From the NCBI RefSeq assembly GCF_900536025.1, contig NZ_UNOZ01000038.1:1-45403 (forward strand): DNA of 45,403 nucleotides, given 5' to 3'. Below, in pieces: positions 17,171-25,851 of the stretch. Source of the stretch: Pseudomonas reidholzensis (lineage in GTDB: Bacteria > Pseudomonadota > Gammaproteobacteria > Pseudomonadales > Pseudomonadaceae). The notes beneath the pieces were generated by a model that was given only the letters and a program-made list of their open reading frames with translations, made no database searches and was not told the DNA's origin. Each line of letters opens with the position of its first letter. Position 1 is the first letter of the stretch. The position numbers were made by a program, and so were the translations under genes.

Positions 17171-17225
17171 GCGACCATCCGTGATTGCCCCCGGGGCGCC
17201 TGTGGGCGAAAATGGTCGCCTTTTT
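17171..17225 (+). terminator. Terminator/attenuator-like hairpin in the tktA leader
   Basis: GCGACCAT (17171-17178) pairs perfectly with ATGGTCGC (17212-17219). Inside it GCCC (17186-17189) pairs with GGGC (17204-17207). The stem is followed by C and then TTTTT. It ends about 40 bases before the tktA start codon and could end leakage from upstream or attenuate tktA. Confidence 0.5.
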
Positions 17226-17265
17226 GCGCTTCATTACTTATTCAAAGCCCCCAGGAGACTTAGCG

Positions 17266-19263
17266 ATGCCCAGCCGTCGTGATCGTGCCAACGCCATTCG
17301 TGCCCTCAGCATGGATGCCGTGCAAAAGGCTAACAGCGGCCACCCAGGTGCCCCTATGGGCATGGCGGATATCGCCGAAGTGCTCTGGCGCGACTACCTG
17401 AAGCACAACCCGAGCAACCCGAGCTTTGCCGACCGTGACCGCTTCGTGCTGTCCAACGGCCACGGCTCGATGCTGATCTATTCGCTGCTGCACCTGACCG
17501 GCTACGACCTGTCGATCGAAGACCTCAAGGCCTTCCGTCAACTGCACAGCCGCACCCCGGGTCACCCGGAGCTGGGCTACACCCCAGGCGTCGAGACCAC
17601 CACCGGGCCGCTGGGCCAGGGCCTGGCCAACGCCGTGGGCTTTGCCCTCGCCGAGAAGGTCATGGGCGCCCAGTTCAACCGCCCAAGCCACGACATCGTC
17701 GATCACCACACCTATGTGTTCCTGGGTGATGGCTGCATGATGGAAGGTATTTCCCACGAAGTCGCTTCCCTGGCCGGTACCCTGGGCCTGGGCAAGCTGA
17801 TCGCCTTCTACGACGACAACGGCATCTCCATCGACGGCGAAGTCGAAGGCTGGTTCACCGACGACACGCCCAAGCGTTTCGAGTCGTACAACTGGCAGGT
17901 GATCCGCAACGTCGACGGCCATGATCCGGAAGAGATCAAGACCGCCATCGAAACCGCGCGCAAGAGCGCTCAGCCGACCCTGATCTGCTGCAAGACCATC
18001 ATTGGTTTCGGTTCGCCGAACAAGCAGGGCAAGGAAGACTGCCACGGCGCTCCGCTGGGCAACGACGAAATCGCCCTGGCCCGCAAAGCGCTGAACTGGA
18101 ACCACGGCCCGTTCGAAATCCCGGCGGATATCTACGCCGAGTGGGACGCCAAGGCGGCCGGCAAGGCTGTCGAAGCCGAGTGGGACAAGCGCTTCGCGGC
18201 CTACGCTGCAGCCTTCCCTGAGCTGGCCAGCGAGCTGAAACGTCGCCTCAGCGGCGAGCTGCCGGCCGACTTCGCCGAAAAGGCCTCGGCCTACATCGCT
18301 GAAGTCGCGGCCAAGGGCGAAACCATCGCCAGCCGTAAAGCCAGCCAGAACACCCTCAACGCCTTTGGCCCGCTGCTGCCGGAGTTCCTCGGTGGTTCGG
18401 CCGACCTCGCCGGCTCCAACCTGACCCTGTGGAAAGGTTGCAAGGGCGTCAGCGCTGAAGATGCCAGCGGCAACTACATGTACTACGGCGTGCGCGAATT
18501 CGGCATGACCGCGATCATGAACGGCGTTGCCCTGCACGGCGGCCTGGTGCCTTACGGCGCGACCTTCCTGATGTTCATGGAATACGCCCGCAACGCGGTA
18601 CGCATGTCGGCACTGATGAAGCAGCGGGTGATCCACGTCTACACCCACGACTCCATCGGCCTGGGCGAAGACGGCCCGACTCACCAGCCGATCGAGCAGC
18701 TGACCAGCCTGCGCAGCACGCCGAACCTGGACACCTGGCGCCCGGCCGATGCGGTCGAATCGGCCGTGTCGTGGAAGTCCGCGCTGGAGCGCAAGGACGG
18801 CCCGTCGGCGCTGATCTTCTCGCGTCAGAACCTGCAGCACCAGGACCGCGACGCCCAGCAGATCGCTGACATCGCCCGTGGTGGTTATGTGCTCAAGGAC
18901 TGCGCGGGCGAGCCTGAGCTGATCCTCATCGCCACCGGTTCCGAAGTGGGCCTGGCTGTGCAGGCGTTTGACAAGCTGACCGAGCAGGGCCGCAAGGTCC
19001 GCGTCGTGTCGATGCCGAGCACCAGCGTGTTCGACGCCCAGGACGCTGGCTACAAGCAGTCGGTACTGCCGCTGCAAGTCGGTGCCCGCATCGCCATCGA
19101 AGCTGCCCATGCCGACTTCTGGTACAAGTACGTCGGCCTCGAAGGCCGCGTCATCGGCATGACCACCTACGGCGAATCGGCTCCGGCCTCGGCGCTGTTC
19201 GAGGAGTTCGGCTTTACCCTGGAGAACATCCTGGGCACTGCTGAAGAGCTGCTGGAAGACTGA
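17266..19263 (+). CDS. tktA: Transketolase
   Basis: A 665-residue thiamine-diphosphate enzyme of the pentose phosphate pathway, moving two-carbon units between sugar phosphates and producing erythrose-4-phosphate, among others. Marks are MDAVQKANSGHPGAPMGMADIAEVLW near the start, the ThDP motif GDGCMMEGISHEVASLAGTLGLGKLIAFYDDN, the GEDGPTHQPIEQL segment of the pyrimidine domain, and the C-terminal domain to the end. The start at 17266 (MPSRRDRANAIRAL) has CAGGAG upstream; a longer frame starting at 17185 would run through the leader hairpin and adds nothing conserved. epd, pgk and fba follow on the same strand, so it begins a central carbon cluster. Erythrose-4-phosphate made here is the substrate of the next gene product. 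Confidence 0.97.
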   Translation: MPSRRDRANAIRALSMDAVQKANSGHPGAPMGMADIAEVLWRDYLKHNPSNPSFADRDRFVLSNGHGSMLIYSLLHLTGYDLSIEDLKAFRQLHSRTPGHPELGYTPGVETTTGPLGQGLANAVGFALAEKVMGAQFNRPSHDIVDHHTYVFLGDGCMMEGISHEVASLAGTLGLGKLIAFYDDNGISIDGEVEGWFTDDTPKRFESYNWQVIRNVDGHDPEEIKTAIETARKSAQPTLICCKTIIGFGSPNKQGKEDCHGAPLGNDEIALARKALNWNHGPFEIPADIYAEWDAKAAGKAVEAEWDKRFAAYAAAFPELASELKRRLSGELPADFAEKASAYIAEVAAKGETIASRKASQNTLNAFGPLLPEFLGGSADLAGSNLTLWKGCKGVSAEDASGNYMYYGVREFGMTAIMNGVALHGGLVPYGATFLMFMEYARNAVRMSALMKQRVIHVYTHDSIGLGEDGPTHQPIEQLTSLRSTPNLDTWRPADAVESAVSWKSALERKDGPSALIFSRQNLQHQDRDAQQIADIARGGYVLKDCAGEPELILIATGSEVGLAVQAFDKLTEQGRKVRVVSMPSTSVFDAQDAGYKQSVLPLQVGARIAIEAAHADFWYKYVGLEGRVIGMTTYGESAPASALFEEFGFTLENILGTAEELLED

Positions 19264-19323
19264 TGACACAAGGGCGGGCAGCGATGCCCTCCCGGGTCGC
19301 GCAAGGGGGGGCTCGGCCCTCCC

Positions 19324-19392
19324 TCGCGACACAAGGCCGCTCCCACAGGATCTGCGTTGCGCGGATCGTGTGGGAGCGGCCTTGTGCCGCGA
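19324..19392. repeat. Inverted REP pair between tktA and epd
   Basis: TCGCGACACAAGGCCGCTCCCAC...GATC (19324-19352) and its near-complement GATCGTGTGGGAGCGGCCTTGTG...GCGA (19364-19392) form a long imperfect inverted repeat. A smaller hairpin GGGCAG-CAAAG-CTGCCC follows at 19395-19411. This is a REPIN variant with a GGCCTTGTG core inside the tktA-epd spacer. It may weaken read-through between the two genes. Confidence 0.82.
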
Positions 19393-19441
19393 ATGGGCAG
19401 CAAAGCTGCCCCGCTTCAGACAGATAAGGTATGAGCCCCAG

Positions 19442-20503
19442 ATGCCCCAGCCACGCCCCTACAAAGTTGCACTCAACGGTTATGGCCGCATCGGCCGCTG
19501 TGTCCTGCGCGCACTGGTCGAGCGTGGGGCGAAGGCCGGCTTCGAGATCGTTGCACTGAACGACCTGGCCGATCAGGCCAGCCTGGAATACCTGACGCGC
19601 TTCGACTCCACCCACGGGCGTTTCCCCGGCGAGGTCAGGGTCGACGGCGATTGTCTGCATATCAATGGCGACTGCGTGCAGGTGCTGCGCAGCGCCACCC
19701 CTGAAGGCATCGACTGGGCGGCGCTGGACGTCGACCTGGTGCTGGAATGCTCGGGCGCCTACAACACCCGTGCCGATGGCCAGCGCTTTCTCGATGCCGG
19801 TGCACCGCGGGTGCTGTTCTCGCAGCCGATGGCCAGCGAGGCGGACGTCGATGCCACGGTGGTCTACGGCATCAACCAGGACTGCCTGAGCGGCGCCGAG
19901 CGCCTGGTGTCCAACGCCTCCTGCACCACCAACTGCGGCGTGCCGCTGCTGCGGGTGCTGGACCAGGCGTTCGGCATCGAGTACGTGCAGATCACCACCA
20001 TTCACTCGGCGATGAACGACCAGCCGGTGATCGACGCGTATCACCACGAAGACCTGCGCCGCACCCGCTCGGCGTTCCAGTCGGTGATTCCGGTGTCCAC
20101 CGGGCTTGCCCGTGGTATCGAACGGCTGCTTCCGGAACTTGCCGGGCGAATTCAGGCCAAAGCGGTACGCGTGCCGACCGTCAACGTGTCGTGCCTGGAC
20201 ATCACCTTGCAGACCGCCCGCGACACCACGGCGGCCGAGGTCAACCAGGTGCTCCGTGACGCCGCGCTGAGTGGCCCGTTGCAAGGCCTGCTGGCCTACA
20301 CCGAGCTGCCGCACGCCAGCTGCGATTTCAACCATGACCCGCATTCGGCCATCGTCGATGCCAGCCAGACCCGTGTTTCCGGCCCCCGCCTGGTGAACCT
20401 GCTGGCGTGGTTCGACAACGAATGGGGGTTCGCCAACCGCATGCTCGACGTTGCCGGTCACTACCTGCACGTCGTTCACCAAACCCGCATCAAACAGCCC
20501 TGA
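19442..20503 (+). CDS. epd: D-erythrose-4-phosphate dehydrogenase (GAPDH family)
   Basis: A 353-residue member of the glyceraldehyde-3-phosphate dehydrogenase family. The Rossmann start VALNGYGRIGRCVLRAL binds NAD. The catalytic cysteine lies in SNASCTTNCGVPLL. The C-terminal WFDNEWGFANRML segment is complete. Assignment to Epd rather than Gap rests on the tktA-epd-pgk-fba order typical of gamma-proteobacteria and on the overall sequence, for example the extended 'ARRGERAKAGFEIVALNDLADQ'-like N-terminal segment. The product, 4-phosphoerythronate, leads to pyridoxal phosphate. The ATG at 19442 follows a weak ribosome binding site (ATAAGGTATGAG). pgk begins 12 bases after the stop, which implies co-transcription. 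Confidence 0.92.
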   Translation: MPQPRPYKVALNGYGRIGRCVLRALVERGAKAGFEIVALNDLADQASLEYLTRFDSTHGRFPGEVRVDGDCLHINGDCVQVLRSATPEGIDWAALDVDLVLECSGAYNTRADGQRFLDAGAPRVLFSQPMASEADVDATVVYGINQDCLSGAERLVSNASCTTNCGVPLLRVLDQAFGIEYVQITTIHSAMNDQPVIDAYHHEDLRRTRSAFQSVIPVSTGLARGIERLLPELAGRIQAKAVRVPTVNVSCLDITLQTARDTTAAEVNQVLRDAALSGPLQGLLAYTELPHASCDFNHDPHSAIVDASQTRVSGPRLVNLLAWFDNEWGFANRMLDVAGHYLHVVHQTRIKQP

Positions 20504-20515
20504 AGGACTGCATTC

Positions 20516-21679
20516 ATGACCGTGTTGAAGATGACCGACCTCGACCTGCAAGGTAAGCGCGTACTGATCCGCGAAGACCTCAACGTGCCTGTCAAGGACG
20601 GTGTGGTAGCCAGCGATGCGCGTATCCTGGCTGCGCTGCCGACCATCAAGCTGGCCCTGGAAAAAGGCGCCGCGGTAATGGTCTGCTCGCACCTGGGTCG
20701 TCCGACCGAGGGCGAATTCTCCGCCGAGAACAGCCTCAAGCCCGTCGCCGACTACCTGAGCAAGGCCCTCGGCCGCGATGTGCCGCTGGTCGCCGACTAC
20801 CTGGACGGTGTCCAGATCGCGGCGGGTGAGCTGGTGCTGTTCGAGAACGTGCGCTTCAACAAGGGCGAGAAGAAGAACGCCGACGAGCTGGCGCAACAGT
20901 ACGCCGCCCTGTGCGACGTGTTCGTCATGGACGCCTTCGGCACTGCCCACCGCGCCGAAGGTTCCACCCACGGCGTCGCCAAGTTCGCCAAGGTCGCGGC
21001 CGCCGGCCCGCTGCTTGCGGCCGAACTGGATGCCCTGGGCAAGGCCCTCAAGGCCCCGGCCAAGCCGATGGCCGCGATTGTCGCGGGCTCCAAGGTGTCG
21101 ACCAAACTCGACGTGCTGAACAGCCTGAGCAGCGTCTGTGACCTGCTGATCGTCGGTGGCGGCATCGCCAACACCTTCCTCGCCGCCGCCGGTCACAAGG
21201 TCGGCAAGTCGCTCTACGAGCCCGACCTGGTCGACACCGCCAAGGCAATCGCCGCCAAGGTCAACGTGCCGCTGCCGGTGGACGTGGTGGTCGCCAAGGA
21301 ATTCGCCGAGAGCGCCGTGGCCACCGTCAAGCTGATCGCTGATGTGGCCGACGACGACATGATCCTCGACATCGGCCCGCAAACCGCCGAGCAGTTCGCT
21401 GAGCTGCTGAAGACCTCCAAGACCGTACTGTGGAATGGTCCGGTCGGTGTGTTCGAGTTCGACCAGTTCGGCAACGGCACCCAGGTGCTGGCCAAGGCCA
21501 TCGCCGCCAGCGACGCGTTCTCCATTGCGGGCGGCGGCGACACCCTGGCAGCCATCGATAAATATGGCGTTGGCAGCGATATCTCCTACATTTCTACCGG
21601 TGGCGGCGCGTTCCTCGAGTTCGTCGAGGGCAAGGTCCTGCCCGCGGTGGAAATCCTGGAAGCGCGAGCCAAGGCCTGA
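20516..21679 (+). CDS. pgk: Phosphoglycerate kinase
   Basis: A 387-residue two-domain kinase that interconverts 1,3-bisphosphoglycerate and 3-phosphoglycerate with ADP/ATP. The N-terminal RVLIREDLNVPVKDG and VCSHLGRPTEG segments bind the phosphoglycerate. The hinge region is VAGSKVSTKLDVLNSL. The nucleotide site includes LWNGPVGVFEFDQFGNGT and GGGDTLAAIDKYG. Full length. AAGGACTGCATTC lies before the ATG. It is tightly linked to epd upstream, and a small lipoprotein gene begins within 40 bases downstream. Confidence 0.97.
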   Translation: MTVLKMTDLDLQGKRVLIREDLNVPVKDGVVASDARILAALPTIKLALEKGAAVMVCSHLGRPTEGEFSAENSLKPVADYLSKALGRDVPLVADYLDGVQIAAGELVLFENVRFNKGEKKNADELAQQYAALCDVFVMDAFGTAHRAEGSTHGVAKFAKVAAAGPLLAAELDALGKALKAPAKPMAAIVAGSKVSTKLDVLNSLSSVCDLLIVGGGIANTFLAAAGHKVGKSLYEPDLVDTAKAIAAKVNVPLPVDVVVAKEFAESAVATVKLIADVADDDMILDIGPQTAEQFAELLKTSKTVLWNGPVGVFEFDQFGNGTQVLAKAIAASDAFSIAGGGDTLAAIDKYGVGSDISYISTGGGAFLEFVEGKVLPAVEILEARAKA

Positions 21680-21711
21680 GCATGAAGGCGCACGGCAAAG
21701 GGAGCGGCCTG

Positions 21712-21930
21712 ATGGTCAAGCAATTGCCTGTGATGATCGTGGCTGGCCTGCTGGGCGCGTGTTCCAGCGGCCCGGCCAGCGACGCGCCACCGGCGCAGGG
21801 CCCCCAGGGCGGCTGCTACCAGTCGCAATGGCAGGCCGAGACGGTGCCGGTGATCAACAAGCGCCTGGGCCCGGACGGCCTGGAAAAGTACGACGACGAG
21901 CACCAGCGCAAGGCGCCAGGTTGCCCTTGA
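21712..21930 (+). CDS. Small predicted lipoprotein of unknown function
   Basis: A 72-residue protein, MVKQLPVMIVAGLLGACSSG..., with a short lipoprotein signal and lipobox LGAC. The mature chain is about 55 residues, with a Pro/Ala-rich linker (PASDAPPAQGPQGG), one Cys pair (GCYQSQ and the C-terminal PGCP) and a conserved-looking middle (ETVPVINKRLGPDGLEKYDDEHQRK). I do not recognise a family. The start at 21712 is preferred because AAAGGGAG precedes it; an upstream ATG at 21682, three bases after pgk, would add ten residues. It lies between pgk and the lysozyme-inhibitor-like gene, all on one strand. The two Cys beyond the lipobox may form a disulphide. Confidence 0.75.
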   Translation: MVKQLPVMIVAGLLGACSSGPASDAPPAQGPQGGCYQSQWQAETVPVINKRLGPDGLEKYDDEHQRKAPGCP

Positions 21931-21994
21931 ACGGTGCGTTTCATCGGTGCAGGGCAACCAAGCACTCGTGCGGTGGTCATCTAGAGGATATTCA

Positions 21995-22324
21995 ATGAAA
22001 GCGCTGATGGCCGTGATGGCCCTGGCGACATTGGCAGGATGCGCAAGCCTGCGCCCAGCGCAGACCGCTCCGGCGGACACCTGGACCCGCTGGGTCTGTG
22101 ACACGCAGACCGAAGTGCTCTGGCGGTTCGCCGATGCATCGCGGGATACGGTCGACGTTCGCCTTGGCGGCGGCGACCAGGTCTACCGGCTCAAGGCCGA
22201 GCCGGGCGCCTCCGGCGCGCTGTACAGCGACGGAGTGCTGGCCTTGCACACCAAGGGCGAAGAAGGCCTGGTGTACTGGGTGGCGACCAACGATCTGATT
22301 GGGCGGGGCTGCAAGGCACCGTGA
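21995..22324 (+). CDS. MliC-like lipoprotein (membrane-bound C-type lysozyme inhibitor family)
   Basis: A 109-residue lipoprotein beginning MKALMAVMALATLAGCAS, with lipobox LAGC. The mature domain has the MliC pattern: WVCDTQTEVLWRF near the start, a beta-rich middle (VDVRLGGGDQVYRLKAEP), the SGALYSDG segment equivalent to the SG.RY loop that contacts the lysozyme active site, and LALHTKGEEGLVYW. The canonical Arg/Tyr of that loop reads SGALYSD here, so inhibition strength is uncertain. It should sit in the outer membrane facing the periplasm and blunt host or competitor lysozyme. The start at 21995 has AGAGGAT upstream. It lies between pgk and fba on the same strand. Confidence 0.82.
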   Translation: MKALMAVMALATLAGCASLRPAQTAPADTWTRWVCDTQTEVLWRFADASRDTVDVRLGGGDQVYRLKAEPGASGALYSDGVLALHTKGEEGLVYWVATNDLIGRGCKAP

Positions 22325-22425
22325 CTGGCCGGGCCGCCATGCTGTGGCCCACACTACTTGAACAGCAACCGCCCCTACGGCAGGCTTGCACGAAACAACG
22401 ACGCTTGTCGGGAGAGAGAGATACA

Positions 22426-23490
22426 ATGGCACTCATTAGCATGCGCCAGATGCTGGACCACGCCGCCGAGTTCGGCTACGGCGTTCCGGCTTTCAACGTC
22501 AACAACCTCGAGCAGATGCGCGCCATCATGGAAGCCGCCGACAAGACCGACTCTCCGGTCATCGTGCAGGCCTCGGCCGGTGCTCGCAAATACGCCGGCG
22601 CACCGTTCCTGCGTCACCTGATCCTGGCTGCGATCGAAGAATTCCCGCACATCCCGGTGTGCATGCACCAGGACCACGGCACCAGCCCTGACGTCTGCCA
22701 GCGCTCGATCCAACTGGGCTTCAGCTCGGTGATGATGGACGGCTCGCTGGGCGAAGACGGCAAGACCCCGACCGACTACGAGTACAACGTACGCGTCACC
22801 CAGCAGACCGTGGCCATGGCCCACGCCTGCGGTGTTTCGGTAGAAGGCGAGCTGGGCTGCCTGGGTTCGCTGGAAACCGGCATGGCCGGTGAAGAGGACG
22901 GTATCGGCGCCGAAGGCATTCTGGATCACAGCCAGATGCTGACCGACCCGGAAGAAGCCGCCGACTTCGTCAAGAAGACCCAGGTCGATGCCCTGGCCAT
23001 CGCCATCGGTACCAGCCACGGTGCCTACAAGTTCACCAAGCCGCCTACCGGTGACGTCCTGGCGATCGACCGCATCAAGGAAATCCACAAGCGCATCCCT
23101 AACACCCACCTGGTGATGCACGGCTCTTCCTCGGTACCGCAAGAGTGGCTGGCGATCATCAACCAGTACGGCGGCGACATCAAAGAGACCTACGGCGTAC
23201 CGGTTGAAGAAATCGTCGAAGGCATCAAGTTCGGCGTGCGCAAGGTCAACATCGACACCGACCTGCGCCTGGCCTCGACCGGTGCCATGCGTCGCCTGAT
23301 GGCCACCAACCCGAGCGAGTTCGACCCACGCAAGTTCTTCGGCGAAACCGTCAAGGCCATGCGTGACGTGTGCATCGCCCGTTACGAAGCCTTCGGCACC
23401 GCCGGCAATGCCTCGAAGATCAAGCCGATCTCCCTGGAAGGCATGTTCCAGCGTTATGCCAAAGGTGAGCTGGCGGCGAAGATCAACTGA
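22426..23490 (+). CDS. fba: Class II fructose-1,6-bisphosphate aldolase (FbaA, Calvin-cycle subtype)
   Basis: A 354-residue zinc-dependent aldolase that splits fructose-1,6-bisphosphate into two triose phosphates and works in gluconeogenesis in pseudomonads. It starts MALISMRQMLDHAAEFGYGVPAFNVNN, as in the class IIA 'Calvin cycle' subtype. Zinc and catalytic segments are CMHQDHGTSPDVC, the acidic VEGELGCLGSLETG loop, AIGTSHGAYKF and VMHGSSSVPQEW. The GGAGAGAGAG ribosome binding site precedes the ATG. It closes the tktA-epd-pgk group and ends at a strong terminator. Confidence 0.96.
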   Translation: MALISMRQMLDHAAEFGYGVPAFNVNNLEQMRAIMEAADKTDSPVIVQASAGARKYAGAPFLRHLILAAIEEFPHIPVCMHQDHGTSPDVCQRSIQLGFSSVMMDGSLGEDGKTPTDYEYNVRVTQQTVAMAHACGVSVEGELGCLGSLETGMAGEEDGIGAEGILDHSQMLTDPEEAADFVKKTQVDALAIAIGTSHGAYKFTKPPTGDVLAIDRIKEIHKRIPNTHLVMHGSSSVPQEWLAIINQYGGDIKETYGVPVEEIVEGIKFGVRKVNIDTDLRLASTGAMRRLMATNPSEFDPRKFFGETVKAMRDVCIARYEAFGTAGNASKIKPISLEGMFQRYAKGELAAKIN

Positions 23491-23508
23491 TCTGACCCCT
23501 GGCGCATG

Positions 23509-23536
23509 AAAAACCCGCAGAAATGCGGGTTTTTTT
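23509..23536 (+). terminator. Intrinsic terminator of fba
   Basis: AAAAACCCGCA / TGCGGGTTTTTTT with a GAAA loop, starting 19 bases after the fba stop codon; the T7 run follows the stem directly. Confidence 0.93.
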
Positions 23537-23691
23537 ATGCCTGGCATCTGCGCCGATCGCGACCGTTAGTCGCCCCACGCTAAATATATTCACTGATAGC
23601 GTTCTGATTGCATTGCACCCCGCCATCCCCCGACTAGAGTAGTTATTCGGATCCAATGGGTAATGGACGTCGCTCTTACAAGAGAAGCAGC

Positions 23692-25812
23692 ATGGATGAA
23701 GCTCAACCCAACGCACCGGACGGCAAATCGGTCCTGCTGGTTGTCGACGATTACCAGGAAAACCTGATCAGCATGCGGGCGCTACTGGCCCGTCAGGATT
23801 GGCAGGTGTTGACCGCATGCTCCGGGATGGAAGCCTTGAGCGCGCTGTTGCAACATGAGGTGGACCTGGTCCTGCTGGATGTGCAGATGCCGGAGATGGA
23901 CGGTTTCGAAGTGGCCCGGCTGATGCGCGGCAGCCAGCGAACCCGGCTGACCCCGATCATCTTCCTCACCGCCAACGAGCAGTCACAGGCGGCGGTGCTC
24001 AAAGGCTATGCCGCAGGTGCAGTGGACTACCTGTTCAAACCGTTTGACCCGCAAGTGCTCAAACCCAAGGTCCAGGCCTTGCTCGAGCAGCAGCGCAACC
24101 GGCGCATGCTGCAGCGCCTGACCCGCGAGCTGGAAGCCGCCAGGGCATTCAATGCGTCGATCCTGGAAAACGCCGCCGAAGGCATCCTGGTGGTGGACGA
24201 GGCCGGCACCATCGGCTTCGCCAACCCGGCCATCTCCCGCTTGCTCGAAACCCCTGTAGAGACGCTGCAAGGTGCGCACGTGCTCGACCTGGTGCAACTG
24301 TCCAGCGCCAGCCTGTGGCGCGAGTCGGACTTCTACCAGGCCTACCTGGCCCGGCAGATCTTCCGCGTCCACGACGCCCAGCTGCGCACGCTCGGTGGCC
24401 AGTTGGTGCCGGTGGCGCTGTCGTGTGCGCCACTGCCCGCCGAACAGCGGGCAATGGTGGTGACCGTGCTGGACATGTCGGTGGTGCACAACCTGCACCA
24501 GCAGCTCGAATACCAGGCGGTGACCGACCCGCTGACCGGCCTGCTCAACCGTCGCGGCTTCTACCAGGCCGCCGAGGGGGCACTGCTGCGCAGTGAGCGC
24601 TCGGACAAGGTCCAGGCCCTGATGTACATGGACCTGGATGGCTTCAAACGGATCAACGACTCGCTCGGCCACGAAGCCGGCGACGAGGTACTGCGCTGGG
24701 TCGGCGAGCAGCTCAAGGATTGCCTGGGCAGCGAGGCGCTGCTGGCGCGCATGGGCGGTGACGAGTTCACCGCGCTGTTCGACGGCCTGCCGTACCCCGA
24801 ACGGGCAGGGCGCTTCGCCGAGAAGGTCATCGAGCGCCTGTCGATCAGCCATCCGGTCGAAGGGGTCGACGTTCACCTCGGCGTGAGCATCGGCATCGCC
24901 ACCTACCCCGATTGTGGCGGCAGCGTGGAAGGCTTGTTGCGCGCCGCCGATGCGGCGATGTATGCGGCCAAGAAAGCCGGACGCCAGCAGTACCGCTTCT
25001 ATGACCAGGAGCTCAACGGGCGGGCGCGCTCGCGGCTGATGCTCGAAGACGGTGTGCGCGCGGCCATCGAACAGAAAGACTTCAACCTGGTGTTTCAGCC
25101 CCAGGTGGCCTTTGCCGACGGCCGCTTGCGCGGTTTCGAGGCGCTGCTGCGCTGGCAGCACCCCAGTGTCGGTGATGTGCCGCCCGGGCTGTTCATCCCG
25201 CTGCTGGAGGAGACGCGGCTGATCAGTCGGCTGGCCAGCTGGATCTACGACAAGGGCGCCGCCCAGCGCAAGGCCTGGTCTGCGTGCTTTGCCGACGCGC
25301 TGGTGCTGGGCATCAGCCTGAGCAGGATCCAGTTCGCCATGCCCAACCTGGTCGACGAGTTGCAGGGGGTGATCCAGGCGCATGGCCTGCACCCTTCGCA
25401 GCTGGAAGTCGAGGTCGCGGAAACCTCGCTGATGTACAACATCGATGCGGCCGTGAAGCAGGTCAATCGTTTGCGTGAACTGGGCGTGCGCGTGGCGCTG
25501 GACGACTTCGGCGCGGGTGACTGCTCGCTGCGGATGATCCGCGACCTGCCCATCGACACGCTCAAGCTCGACCGCCACCTGGTCGCCCGGCTGCCCGGCT
25601 CGGCGGTGGACACGGCGCTGGTGCGCAGTGTCATCGGCCTGTGTGCCGACTACGCCATCACGGTGATCGCCGAAGGCGTGGAAACCCCGGAGCAGGCGGC
25701 CTGGCTCAAGGCCCACGACTGTCAGTACGTGCAAGGCTTCCTGGTGGCACGGCCGATGACCGCCGCCGATGCGGGTGGGTTTCCGGCAAATTTCCCCTGG
25801 CCACGGTCGTGA
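23692..25812 (+). CDS. cfcR: Response regulator with REC-PAS-GGDEF-EAL domains (CfcR-like diguanylate cyclase)
   Basis: A 706-residue soluble regulator. REC domain at residues about 13-130 with acidic pair D19/D20, phospho-acceptor D63 (LLDVQMPEMDG), T93 and K116. A PAS-like domain follows at about 150-260. The GGDEF domain has an intact GGDEF at 355-359, so c-di-GMP synthesis is expected. The upstream inhibitory RxxD site reads GSEA, so product feedback is probably lost. The EAL domain keeps EALLRW (483) and DDFGAG. However, the metal-binding Asn of the usual NLS motif is Ser (GISLSRIQF) and the TES motif reads AETS, so phosphodiesterase activity is doubtful. Domain order and position after fba match P. 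putida CfcR, an RpoS-dependent DGC that raises c-di-GMP. The start at 23692 is chosen for its AGAGAAG ribosome site. Confidence 0.88.
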   Translation: MDEAQPNAPDGKSVLLVVDDYQENLISMRALLARQDWQVLTACSGMEALSALLQHEVDLVLLDVQMPEMDGFEVARLMRGSQRTRLTPIIFLTANEQSQAAVLKGYAAGAVDYLFKPFDPQVLKPKVQALLEQQRNRRMLQRLTRELEAARAFNASILENAAEGILVVDEAGTIGFANPAISRLLETPVETLQGAHVLDLVQLSSASLWRESDFYQAYLARQIFRVHDAQLRTLGGQLVPVALSCAPLPAEQRAMVVTVLDMSVVHNLHQQLEYQAVTDPLTGLLNRRGFYQAAEGALLRSERSDKVQALMYMDLDGFKRINDSLGHEAGDEVLRWVGEQLKDCLGSEALLARMGGDEFTALFDGLPYPERAGRFAEKVIERLSISHPVEGVDVHLGVSIGIATYPDCGGSVEGLLRAADAAMYAAKKAGRQQYRFYDQELNGRARSRLMLEDGVRAAIEQKDFNLVFQPQVAFADGRLRGFEALLRWQHPSVGDVPPGLFIPLLEETRLISRLASWIYDKGAAQRKAWSACFADALVLGISLSRIQFAMPNLVDELQGVIQAHGLHPSQLEVEVAETSLMYNIDAAVKQVNRLRELGVRVALDDFGAGDCSLRMIRDLPIDTLKLDRHLVARLPGSAVDTALVRSVIGLCADYAITVIAEGVETPEQAAWLKAHDCQYVQGFLVARPMTAADAGGFPANFPWPRS

Positions 25813-25851
25813 TTGGCTAGAATCGCGTTTGCTTTCATCGAACGCCGTGCC

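Noticed and set aside
17260..19332. 690-codon open frame on the minus strand opposite tktA
   Set aside because: It is a mirror of the tktA codons, produced by GC-rich third positions; no known domain pattern, and tktA is certain.
19214..21382. 722-codon minus-strand open frame opposite epd and pgk
   Set aside because: Spans two well-supported genes on the other strand and shows only His/Gln/Val/Gly-rich antisense composition.
23983..25734. 583-codon minus-strand open frame opposite the CfcR-like gene
   Set aside because: Antisense composition, no start context, and the sense frame has all domain motifs.
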